DNA from: Anaerolineae bacterium
Lineage (GTDB): Bacteria; Chloroflexota; Anaerolineae; B4-G1
Reading direction: 5' to 3'
Assembly: GCA_030620125.1 (NCBI GenBank)
Contig: JAUXFI010000132.1
Span: 1-5,856, forward strand
DNA length: 5,856 nucleotides
The notes beneath the pieces were generated by a model. The model was not told the DNA's origin. It was given only the letters and a program-made list of their open reading frames with translations, and searched no databases. The position numbers were made by a program, and so were the translations under genes. Position 1 is the first letter of the stretch; the number at the start of each line of letters is the position of its first letter. Shown piece by piece: positions 1 to 5,775 of this stretch.

Positions 1-83
1 CCCCCCCCCCGGCCCTCCCCCCGAAACGGGGGGAGGGAGTCCCTGCCTCCCCCTTCCCTCGTAGGGAAGAGGGCCGGGGGGTT
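1..83. repeat. G/C-rich compound palindromic element lying in the rimO reading frame
   Basis: Seen directly: an outer inverted repeat pairs 5-17 (ccccccggccctc) with 69-81 (gagggccgggggg) perfectly. A first inner hairpin pairs 13-22 with 28-37 (10 bp, loop gaaac), and a second pairs 53-59 with 63-69 (7 bp, loop cgt). With both inner hairpins formed, the outer stem shortens to 5-12/74-81, giving a three-way fold. The left end runs into the window edge, so its true length and target-site duplication cannot be judged; the right boundary is set approximately where RimO-like sequence resumes after about position 98. Short palindromes of this C-run/G-run style are scattered in many environmental GC-rich genomes (recollection, not searched). 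It carries no gene of its own and is most likely a non-autonomous dispersed repeat. Confidence 0.75.
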
Positions 84-773
84 AGGTCGCAGAAAGGACT
101 GGCGGAATTGCTGGAACAACTGGTTGCAGCGGTGCCGCAGGTACCGTGGATTCGCCTGATGTACGCCTATCCCGGCCGCATCACGGAGCGGCTGATTGAG
201 ACGCTGGCCCGCCACCCGCAGATCCTGCCCTACCTCGATCTGCCCCTCCAGCACGCCCACCCCGACGTGCTGCGCCGCATGCGCCGCCCGGCCGACGTCG
301 AGGAAGTGCGCCGCACGGTAGCGCGGCTGCGAGCAGCGATGCCCGAGATCGCCATCCGCACCACCTTCCTGGTGGGCTACCCCGGCGAGACAGAGACAGA
401 ATTCCAGGCGCTGCTGGACTTGGTGGCCGAGATGGAGTTCGACCGCGTGGGGGTCTTTACCTACTCCCACGAGAAAGGCACGCCGGCCGCCAGTCTGGCG
501 GACGACGTGCCACCTGAAGTGAAAGAAGAGCGGCGCGAGCGGCTGATGGAGACCCAGCAGCCCATATCCCTGGCAAAGAACCGAGCGTTGGTGGGACAAA
601 CGCTGGACGTGCTGATCGAAGGCCAGGGAGACGGGCTGAGCGTGGGCCGCTCCTACCGCGACGCGCCCGAGATTGACGGCCTGGTGCTGGTGCAGGCAGA
701 GCTGCCGGTCGGGGAGATCGTCCCCGTGCGCATCACTGCCGCGCTGGAGTACGACCTGGTCGGCGAGCCCTAG
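3..773 (+). CDS. rimO: Ribosomal protein S12 methylthiotransferase RimO, C-terminal part (5'-partial, repeat-interrupted)
   Basis: RimO is a cytoplasmic radical-SAM enzyme that methylthiolates a conserved aspartate of ribosomal protein S12. The window holds only the distal half of a roughly 440-residue protein: the N-terminal MTTase domain and the CxxxCxxC iron-sulphur motif lie upstream. Visible are WIRLMYAYP, YLDLPLQHAHPDVLRRMRRP, RTTFLVGYPGETETEF and VFTYSHEKGTPAA of the radical-SAM barrel, then a C-terminal TRAM domain of about 60 residues containing GRSYRDAPEIDG, a signature separating RimO from MiaB. The frame is open to the window edge; a TTG at 108 gives 221 residues but would start mid-domain, so it is not a true start. 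RimO homology begins at LAELLEQL (99 onward), and the 32 codons before it are the Pro/Arg/Gly-rich translation of the palindromic repeat. E. coli RimO also has extra residues at this point, so the loop may tolerate insertion. It could be a pseudogene if the frame breaks upstream. Confidence 0.9.
   Translation, partial: PPPALPPKRGEGVPASPFPRREEGRGVRSQKGLAELLEQLVAAVPQVPWIRLMYAYPGRITERLIETLARHPQILPYLDLPLQHAHPDVLRRMRRPADVEEVRRTVARLRAAMPEIAIRTTFLVGYPGETETEFQALLDLVAEMEFDRVGVFTYSHEKGTPAASLADDVPPEVKEERRERLMETQQPISLAKNRALVGQTLDVLIEGQGDGLSVGRSYRDAPEIDGLVLVQAELPVGEIVPVRITAALEYDLVGEP
770..773. other. Shared CTAG: overlapping stop codons of two convergent genes
   Basis: The tetranucleotide ctag gives the TAG stop of rimO on the plus strand (771-773) and the TAG stop of the CoA-transferase gene on the minus strand (772-770). 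The two genes meet tail to tail with no intergenic DNA, so any terminator for either must lie inside the other coding region. Confidence 0.9.
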
Positions 774-2071
774 ATATAGTTCAACTCCTTCGCCGCCCGC
801 GTCAGCTCGTCCCGGAACCGGGGGGCAGCGACGTTGATCAGCGCCCGCGCCCGCTGGCGGATCGTCTTCCCGTACAGGTCCGCCACTCCGTACTCTGTCA
901 CCACGTAGTGGACGTGATAGCGAGAGGTGACGACCCCCGCGCCCTGCTTGAGCATGAGCACGATGCGACTTAACGTTCCCCCCTTGGCCGTGGCCGGCAG
1001 CGCGATGACGGGCACGCCTCCCTCGGAGCGGGACGCGCCGTAGATGAAATCCAGTTGCCCCCCCACTCCACTGTACAGCTTGGGACCGATGGAATCCGCG
1101 CACACCTGGCCCGTCAGGTCTATCTCAATGGCCGAGTTGATCGCCACCTGCCGGTAGTTCTGGGAGATGACGAAGGGATCGTTGACGTACTCGGTGCGGT
1201 GCAGTTCGATCAGCGGGTTGTCGTGCACCCAGTCGTAGAGCCGCTTCGTCCCCAGCATAAAGCCGGCGGTGATCTTGCCCAGGTTCAGCGTCTTGCGGGC
1301 GTTGGTGAGCACACCGGCCTCCACCAGGTCAATCACGCTATCCGAGAATAACTCGGTGTGCACTCCCAGATCCTTCTTGTCGTACAGGAAGTGGAGCACG
1401 GCGTCGGGAATCGCGCCAATGCCCATCTGCATCGTCGCCCCATCGGGGATCAGTTCGGCGATGTACTCGCCGATCTTGACGTGCACGTCCGAAAGCCCAC
1501 CCTCTGTCATTGACAATTCTAGCAGGGGATAGTCCACCGGCACAATGTAGTCCAACCGGCTAACGTGGATGAAGGAATCGCCCAGGCAACGCGGCATGTT
1601 CTCGTTGATCTCGGCGATGATGATTTTCGACGCCTCGGCCGGCGACTTGGTCAGCCCAGCCTCGATGCCGTAGGAACAAAAGCCGTGCTCGTCGGGCGGC
1701 GAAAGCTGGGCGAAGGTGGCGTCCACTGGCAGGATGCCTTTCTTGAAGAGCAGCGTAAACTCTGAAAGGAGCACCGGTGTAAAGTCCACCCGTCCCTCCC
1801 AAACCGCCTTACGCACGTTGGGGCCGATGAAGAGCGCATTGGCGCGGATGTGGCCCTCCATCTCCGGCGCGACGTAATCACTCGACCCGATGGTAAGGGC
1901 GTGACAAACCTCGACGTCCTCCAACTCGGGGGCACGAGCTACCAACGCCTCCATCAACTTTCTCGGCACGCTACAGTTGCCGGTGAGAAAGATACGGTCG
2001 CCTGACTTGATGGCCTTGACGGCCTCCTCAGCCGTCGTGACACGGCTCTCGTAAGTCTTCATCCAACTCAT
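770..2071 (-). CDS. Acetyl-CoA hydrolase/transferase family protein (4-hydroxybutyrate or butyrate:acetate CoA-transferase-like)
   Basis: A 433-residue cytoplasmic enzyme of normal family length that probably moves CoA between acyl-CoA and a free carboxylate such as acetate. Family landmarks: EEAVKAIKSGDRIF near residues 15-28; the Gly-rich MQMGIGAIPDAVL at 214-226; HTELFSDSVIDL at 238-249, whose Glu240 fits the glutamate that forms the CoA-thioester intermediate; SGVGGQLDF at 334-342; ATAKGGTLSRIV at 360-371; VVTEYGVADL at 390-399. The N-terminus resembles 4-hydroxybutyrate CoA-transferases (AbfT/Cat2 type), but butyryl-CoA:acetate transferases and acetyl-CoA hydrolases share these motifs, so the substrate is open. 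The ATG overlaps the stop of the preceding dehydrogenase gene (ATGA), with GGAGGG (2083-2078) six bases upstream inside that gene, implying translational coupling. It is the last gene of the operon and ends in the shared CTAG with rimO. Confidence 0.88.
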   Translation of the reverse strand: MSWMKTYESRVTTAEEAVKAIKSGDRIFLTGNCSVPRKLMEALVARAPELEDVEVCHALTIGSSDYVAPEMEGHIRANALFIGPNVRKAVWEGRVDFTPVLLSEFTLLFKKGILPVDATFAQLSPPDEHGFCSYGIEAGLTKSPAEASKIIIAEINENMPRCLGDSFIHVSRLDYIVPVDYPLLELSMTEGGLSDVHVKIGEYIAELIPDGATMQMGIGAIPDAVLHFLYDKKDLGVHTELFSDSVIDLVEAGVLTNARKTLNLGKITAGFMLGTKRLYDWVHDNPLIELHRTEYVNDPFVISQNYRQVAINSAIEIDLTGQVCADSIGPKLYSGVGGQLDFIYGASRSEGGVPVIALPATAKGGTLSRIVLMLKQGAGVVTSRYHVHYVVTEYGVADLYGKTIRQRARALINVAAPRFRDELTRAAKELNYI

Positions 2072-3174
2072 CGCCCACCCTCCGTTCCAGCGTAGTAGGC
2101 CGCGGCCAGTGGCTCGTTCACGATTTTGCCTTCTCTGGTGGCGACCCCCCCGGCAAGGCCAGGCAGTTCCTCCAGCGCCTCCTCTGGTCCAACCTCAGCG
2201 ACACAGCGAATGTAGGGCCAGACAGCGTTGTTGAAAGCGTGAGTCGCTGTACGGGGAACCGCTCCGGGCACGTTGGGTACGCAGAAATGAACTACCCCCT
2301 CCTCGATAAAGACGGGGTCCCGCAGCGTGGTGAGCCGGCTGGTCTCTACACACCCCCCCTGGTCAATGCTAAAGTCCATGACGACCGCCCCCCTCTTCAT
2401 TGAGCGAACCATCTCGCGGGTGACGATGACGGGTGCCCTGGCCCCTGGCATCAGTACCGCGCCAATCAGCACCTCGGCGAAACGAGCCACGCGGGCTATA
2501 TTGAAGGAATAGGCGATCATCGTGGCGACCTGGCCCTTGAACAGCCGGTCTATCTGGCGGAGTTTCTCCAGGTTGTGGTCGAGGATGAACACATCGGCCC
2601 CCAGCCCGACGAATGTGCGAGCGGCGTTAATTCCCAGCACTCCTGCTCCCAGGATGGCAACCCTGGCTGCAGGAACTCCAGGCACCCCGCTGAGGAGCAC
2701 GCCCCGCCCGCCGTGGTCGCTTTGCAGGAAGGTAGCAGCAAGTTGCGGCGCCATGCGTCCGGCCACTTCGCTCATCGTGCGCAACACCGGCAAAGTCCCA
2801 TCATCCTCCTCGATGGTCTCGTATGCGACGGCGGTGATCTTTTTATCCAGCAACGTCTGCACCGTCTCCCGGCGGGCGGCGGCCAGGTGGAGGAAACCGC
2901 ACAGGATTTGTCCCTCGCGCAGCCCATCCAGCTCCTCAGCGGTGGGCCGCACCGCTTTGAGCACCATGTCGGCCCGGCCATAGACCTCCTCGCCGGAATA
3001 GACGATGCGCCCGCCGGCCCGCTCGTAGTGATAATCGGTAAAGCCGGCTCCCAACCCGGCCTCTTTCTCGATGTAGCAGGCGTGGCCAGCGCGGGCAAGC
3101 AACTCTACCCCGTAGGGCGTCAACCCTACCCGCTGTTCCAAGTCCCTGCGCTCCTTTGGAATTCCGATATTCAT
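2068..3174 (-). CDS. Alanine dehydrogenase family protein (AlaDH/PNT), divergent active site
   Basis: A 368-residue NAD-dependent dehydrogenase of the alanine dehydrogenase/transhydrogenase-alpha family; canonical Ald interconverts L-alanine and pyruvate plus ammonia. The N-terminal catalytic half starts MNIGIPKERRDLEQRVGLTP with substrate-binding Arg15 kept. LHLAA at 95-99 supplies His96, MSEVAGRMA is at 134-142, and the Rossmann motif GAGVLG is at 176-181 with Asp199 ending the second strand, which favours NAD over NADP. DQGGCVETSR (271-280) and CVPNVPGAVPRT (298-309) are also family signatures. Oddity: the usual LKVKEP reads LKAVRP here, so the catalytic Lys75 is Val75 and Glu76 is Arg76; numbering matches Mycobacterium tuberculosis Ald without gaps to this point (from memory). 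The enzyme may use another substrate or have altered chemistry, so I give no symbol; if canonical it would be ald. Start: ATG with AAGGAGG nine bases upstream. It overlaps the next gene by ATGA. Confidence 0.87.
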   Translation of the reverse strand: MNIGIPKERRDLEQRVGLTPYGVELLARAGHACYIEKEAGLGAGFTDYHYERAGGRIVYSGEEVYGRADMVLKAVRPTAEELDGLREGQILCGFLHLAAARRETVQTLLDKKITAVAYETIEEDDGTLPVLRTMSEVAGRMAPQLAATFLQSDHGGRGVLLSGVPGVPAARVAILGAGVLGINAARTFVGLGADVFILDHNLEKLRQIDRLFKGQVATMIAYSFNIARVARFAEVLIGAVLMPGARAPVIVTREMVRSMKRGAVVMDFSIDQGGCVETSRLTTLRDPVFIEEGVVHFCVPNVPGAVPRTATHAFNNAVWPYIRCVAEVGPEEALEELPGLAGGVATREGKIVNEPLAAAYYAGTEGGR

Positions 3175-3183
3175 ACCCCATTT

Positions 3184-3191
3184 CCTCCTTA
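3184..3191 (-). promoter_or_regulatory. Stop codon fused to Shine-Dalgarno (TAAGGAGG)
   Basis: On the minus strand TAAGGAGG combines the TAA stop of the universal stress protein gene (3191-3189) with a near-perfect AAGGAGG ribosome-binding site (3190-3184), nine bases before the dehydrogenase ATG. A terminating ribosome sits directly on the next initiation site, which supports one transcript, coupled translation and the start chosen for the dehydrogenase. Confidence 0.85.
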
Positions 3192-4136
3192 CTCAGATTT
3201 TGGACGGACCAAAAGCATGGGGCTGTGCGCCCCTTGTAGCACCTTTCCCGCTACATTTCCATACACCCACCGGCTCGTACCAGAGAACCCGTGAGTGGTC
3301 ATACAGATCAGATCCGCCTCGACTTTGGCAGCGTAAGCCAGGATTTCGTCGGCTGGCAGACCCTGTCGAACAGCGATGTGCACCACTGCCCCCTGATCGC
3401 GCAATGCGGCGGCCACGCTTCGCAGGTAGCTCCGTAACTGGATTTCGGCGTGGTGGAGCGCGGTCGTGGCTAGCCGCAGCCCAGGGGGGTAACTCGTCAA
3501 AAGCGCCACGGTGCGATCACCCAGCCCGGTCGTCAGAACCGAGACGAGAAAGACGCGTGTCACCCCCCTCGATCCCCCCTCCAGGGGGGATGTTTGGATG
3601 GGACGGACGAGCGCCTTCACGTAAGGCAGTACCTGCTCTGCCAACTCGGAACCATCAAGCGGCACGAGGATGCGCTGGTAGACTGTTTGGAGTTGCGTTC
3701 GCCCGGCCCGCACCAGCAACACAGGACACGTGGCGCCACGTAGCACCCTGTCGGCGACGCTGCCAAAGACCCAGCGGCTGATGCCAGAACGACCATGCGT
3801 GGACATTGCGATCAAATCTGCACCCACCTCGCCGACAAAGGTAAGAATCTCGTCGGCCGGCCGGCCAAAGCAGACGCTGACCTCCACCCCGGCGGCGACC
3901 GGCTCCAGCCGACTTGCCACCGCCCGCAGGTACTCTCTCAGCTCTTGCTCAGCGCGCTGCCGCTCCTCCCCTTTGGGACGCAAATCCACGAGGGTCGGTG
4001 CTACTCCCCTCATCATCGGATTGACGGAGAGCAGGTAGACCTGGCTATCCCGGCCGCGGATCAATTCCGCGACGTGAGGCAGAACGCCCTCGGCCAGTTC
4101 AGATCCATCAAGTGGGATAATGACTTTGCGGTACAT
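3189..4136 (-). CDS. Tandem-domain universal stress protein (UspA family)
   Basis: A 315-residue cytoplasmic protein made of two UspA domains, at about residues 1-143 and 153-315. Both open with the nucleotide-site strand IIPLDGSELAE / ILVPLDGSELAE (Asp10, Asp161) and end with the ATP-loop pattern HG-x9-G[S/N]: THGRSGISRWVFGS at 114-126 and THGFSGTSRWVYGN at 281-294. The first Gly of the classical G-x2-G-x9-G[S/T] is Ser or Thr, a frequent Usp variant, and domain 2 has Asn for Ser. ATP/ADP binding is likely but not proven. Such proteins generally act as stress or energy-state regulators. Start: the frame could extend to a TTG at 4178, but MYRKVIIPLDGSE is the usual Usp start and AGGAA lies ten bases upstream. 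Domain 2 has 11 extra residues (SPLEGGSRGV region, about 181-192) encoded by a palindromic insertion. First gene of the usp / dehydrogenase / CoA-transferase operon. Confidence 0.9.
   Translation of the reverse strand: MYRKVIIPLDGSELAEGVLPHVAELIRGRDSQVYLLSVNPMMRGVAPTLVDLRPKGEERQRAEQELREYLRAVASRLEPVAAGVEVSVCFGRPADEILTFVGEVGADLIAMSTHGRSGISRWVFGSVADRVLRGATCPVLLVRAGRTQLQTVYQRILVPLDGSELAEQVLPYVKALVRPIQTSPLEGGSRGVTRVFLVSVLTTGLGDRTVALLTSYPPGLRLATTALHHAEIQLRSYLRSVAAALRDQGAVVHIAVRQGLPADEILAYAAKVEADLICMTTHGFSGTSRWVYGNVAGKVLQGAHSPMLLVRPKSE
3563..3595. repeat. Short palindromic element inserted in frame in the stress-protein gene
   Basis: A perfect 8-bp stem pairs 3572-3579 (atcccccc) with 3584-3591 (ggggggat) around the loop tcca, next to a further C-run at 3563-3568. 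On the coding (minus) strand it gives SPLEGGSRGV. The sister domain of the same protein lacks these residues: from LP to the second strand motif (LLSV/LVSV) domain 1 has 18 residues and domain 2 has 29. The 11-codon excess matches an insertion of about 33 bases that kept the frame. Exact borders are uncertain to a few bases. Confidence 0.7.
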
Positions 4137-4311
4137 CTTGGCGTAATTCCTAACCTGGACAAGCCAGAACCAGAACAACTCTTACCACAAAGAGCACCAA
4201 GGACACCAAGAACACCAAGAAGAGAGCTAATCTTTGTGATCTTTGTGTTCTTTGTGGTTCAATTTTCTCCAAAATCCTTGTTTTCTGCGCAAGAATATCA
4301 TCGTCAAGGTA
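4137..4311. other. 175-base intergenic region between patatin and stress-protein genes
   Basis: No convincing gene is present; plus-strand frames crossing it have no recognisable product or good ribosome-binding site. It is visibly richer in A and T than the flanking genes. The central third is the 9-base-unit inverted repeat described separately. A promoter for the downstream operon (read on the minus strand) would be expected here. The best -35 candidate, TTGACG just after the patatin stop (minus strand, about 4301-4296), lacks a good -10 at standard spacing, so none is called. Confidence 0.6.
4184..4258. repeat. Imperfect inverted repeat built of 9-base units
   Basis: Left arm: four contiguous 9-mers, accacaaag, agcaccaag, gacaccaag and aacaccaag (4184-4219), consensus NNCAC[C/A]AAG. 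Right arm: three 9-mers, ctttgtgat, ctttgtgtt and ctttgtggt (4232-4258), which are the reverse complement of the same consensus. The outermost units (accacaaag and ctttgtggt) pair perfectly and the inner ones with a few mismatches or wobbles, around a central loop near 4220-4231. On either strand the RNA could fold into one long hairpin. There is no U-run after it, so it is not a typical intrinsic terminator. It resembles dispersed 'CTTTGTGTTCTTTGTGG'-type repeats of environmental bacteria (recollection). It could be an insertion hot spot, a RNA-stability element or a protein-binding array. Confidence 0.75.
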
Positions 4312-5226
4312 CTAATGCGTAATGCGTAACGGCAGTTGTCGGCGCAACTCGCGCCACCAGCGGGTCCAGCGACTTGGCAAAGGCATGTCGCGCAATTCGA
4401 GTAACTCGGATAGGTGCTGGCGGGCGGCCACTTCGCCTGCCTTCAGACACGTGTCCACCTGGTCCAGGTCAAAGAGCCCCACGCCCTTGAGCGGGATCTC
4501 GATCATCAAGTCAGGTGGGGCTTCCTGCAGCCGCTGCTCGACCAGTTTGTCGCTAATAATACTCAGGCTGCGCTCGCTGACGTTCAGCAGCGGCGTCCAG
4601 CGGGAGCGATATAACAACAGACGGATCACCGCCTCGGCTCCTCGGCCGCCGGCCGGTGGTTCGACCTCCAGCACATCGGGGAGATCGTGCACGGTGTATA
4701 CCGCGACGACGCGGTCGGCTCCCATCTGCCGCGCCACGTCGAAGGGAACAGGGTTGAGCACGCCACCATCTACCAGGAGGCGGCCTTGCCAGCGCAGGGG
4801 CGGGAAGACGATGGGCAAGGCCGTCGTCGCCAGTATCCCCTCGACGACCGAACCCTCGCGGATGATCACCTCTTTGCCCGTCTCCAGATCCACCGCGACG
4901 AGCGCCAAAGGCAGTTGCAACTGGTCGAAAGCCAGGTCGCCTCCCAGGGCCTCGCGCAGGTATCCGGCTATCTTATCCTGGCCCAGTAGTCCCAGGCCAG
5001 TGCGGTCGCGCTGGGCGATGTCGAGCAGGCGGATGGAACGGGCAAACTGTTCGATCTCAGCCGCCGAACGTCCGGCGGCGTAGATGGCGGCCACGACCCC
5101 GCCCATGCTGGTGCCAGCCAACATGTGCACGGGGACCTGGGCCTCCTCCAGCACCTTGAGCACGCCGATGTGGGCAATGCCCTTGGCCCCGCCACCGCTC
5201 AACGCCAGACCGACCTGGATCGTCAT
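4312..5226 (-). CDS. Patatin-like phospholipase / serine esterase (RssA-type)
   Basis: A 304-residue Ser-Asp dyad hydrolase. Motifs: oxyanion-hole GGGAKG at 11-16 directly after the first strand (VGLALS), nucleophile elbow GTSMGG with Ser40, and catalytic Asp153 in VDGG at 152-155 followed by NPVPFDVARQMGAD. The size and order match the bacterial RssA/YchK patatin group, which hydrolyses lipid or ester substrates; the real substrate is unknown. No signal peptide or transmembrane segment is visible, so it is cytosolic. The C-terminal tail (about 283-304) is rich in Trp and Arg (RWTRWWRELRR), which could dock on acidic membranes (inference). The start MTIQVGLALSGGG is the usual family start. 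The preceding membrane-protein gene ends ten bases upstream, and only a weak GGTGA overlapping its stop can serve as ribosome-binding site, suggesting coupling. The final codons fall in a short direct repeat. Confidence 0.9.
   Translation of the reverse strand: MTIQVGLALSGGGAKGIAHIGVLKVLEEAQVPVHMLAGTSMGGVVAAIYAAGRSAAEIEQFARSIRLLDIAQRDRTGLGLLGQDKIAGYLREALGGDLAFDQLQLPLALVAVDLETGKEVIIREGSVVEGILATTALPIVFPPLRWQGRLLVDGGVLNPVPFDVARQMGADRVVAVYTVHDLPDVLEVEPPAGGRGAEAVIRLLLYRSRWTPLLNVSERSLSIISDKLVEQRLQEAPPDLMIEIPLKGVGLFDLDQVDTCLKAGEVAARQHLSELLELRDMPLPSRWTRWWRELRRQLPLRITH
4313..4329. repeat. Short direct repeat taatgcg x2 at the patatin 3' end
   Basis: taatgcg occurs twice in tandem (4313-4319, 4320-4326), followed by a third partial start (taa). 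On the minus strand it encodes the terminal residues Arg-Ile-Thr-His and most of the stop codon, so the C-terminal end of the esterase may have been set by repeat slippage. The array is short and could be chance. Confidence 0.4.
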
Positions 5227-5236
5227 CTCGTTCTTT

Positions 5237-5713
5237 TCACCAGGGCCACTCCAGCGTGGGCACGGGACGAGGAGTGGTCGTTTCCCAGAGAGGAACCGGC
5301 CGTATCATCTGGATGATCGCCCGCAACTCCTCCGCGGCCGCGGCCAGTTTCGGGTCACCGGTCGCCCCCAGCGCCTCCTGCGCCGCGAGGAGATGGGTGC
5401 GCATATCGGTGGGATGGACATTGTGGTCCAGCGCCGCGTTCAACCACATCACCGCCTCGGGCGCTGAACCACCAGCGTCCACATCGTCCCGTATCTCCTC
5501 GACGCGCGCCAGAGATGTTTGATCCAGGGCCTGGTCAGTGCCATAAGAATACCACCACGAGCTTTGTGCAAAGGCCAGGCCGATTACGACACAAGCCACT
5601 CCGGTCAGGATCATCCCCAACACGATGACGGCGGCGCGCCACCCCCGCCCTGGGATGTGCAGGCGCGTCTCTTCAAACTCGAACCCCAGTTCTTGCGTGT
5701 TGGTTAGAGTCAT
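5237..5713 (-). CDS. Small single-pass membrane protein of unknown function
   Basis: I do not recognise a family. The 158-residue product has a polar N-terminus of about 26 residues, a single hydrophobic segment at roughly 27-50 (AAVIVLGMILTGVACVVIGLAFA), and a C-terminal domain of about 105 residues. That domain looks helical, with Ala/Glu/Leu-rich stretches such as LARVEEIRDDV, AQEALG and LAAAAEELRAIIQMIRP, and ends in a Pro/Trp-rich tail (PRPVPTLEWPW). Positive charges before the segment (PGRGWR) favour the N-terminus inside and the helical domain outside (inference). The paired helices recall TPR-like folds, but no repeat motif is clear. The frame extends to a TTG at 5767, but the ATG at 5713 has AAGGAGGG seven bases upstream and is preferred. 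It precedes the patatin gene by 10 bases, so the two probably share a transcript. Confidence 0.75.
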   Translation of the reverse strand: MTLTNTQELGFEFEETRLHIPGRGWRAAVIVLGMILTGVACVVIGLAFAQSSWWYSYGTDQALDQTSLARVEEIRDDVDAGGSAPEAVMWLNAALDHNVHPTDMRTHLLAAQEALGATGDPKLAAAAEELRAIIQMIRPVPLWETTTPRPVPTLEWPW

Positions 5714-5720
5714 TGGACTA

Positions 5721-5728
5721 CCCTCCTT
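5721..5728 (-). promoter_or_regulatory. Strong Shine-Dalgarno (AAGGAGGG) of the membrane-protein gene
   Basis: On the minus strand AAGGAGGG lies seven bases before the ATG at 5713. It decides the start of the membrane protein against the upstream TTG at 5767, which would add 18 residues with no family support. Confidence 0.8.
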
Positions 5729-5775
5729 ATCCATCCTCGTGACCTTTGCCAGACCCGGCAAATCCAATCTTGCTC

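Noticed and set aside
108..110. TTG as a true start for a short RimO-like protein
   Set aside because: It would begin mid-helix in the radical-SAM domain without the FeS-binding half, and the frame is open upstream with RimO-like residues already at 99.
2575..3294. Long plus-strand open frame (239 codons) antisense to the dehydrogenase gene
   Set aside because: It mirrors a well-supported minus-strand gene in high-GC DNA, has no recognisable domain or good ribosome-binding site, and spans the operon junction.
4137..4178. N-terminal extension of the stress protein from a TTG at 4178
   Set aside because: The extra residues (MFWFWLVQVR...) do not belong to the Usp fold and the ATG at 4136 matches the usual family start.
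4184..4258. CRISPR array or tRNA-like structure
   Set aside because: The 9-base units are contiguous without spacers and arranged as inverted arms; no cas gene or tRNA features are present.
4322..5083. 253-codon plus-strand open frame antisense to the patatin gene
   Set aside because: The Ser/Arg/Pro-rich composition is typical of a shadow frame, and the opposite strand carries all patatin catalytic motifs.
5334..5347. ccgcggccgcgg palindrome as a regulatory site
   Set aside because: It lies in codons for the Ala-rich helix of the membrane protein and is explained by GC-rich alanine codons.
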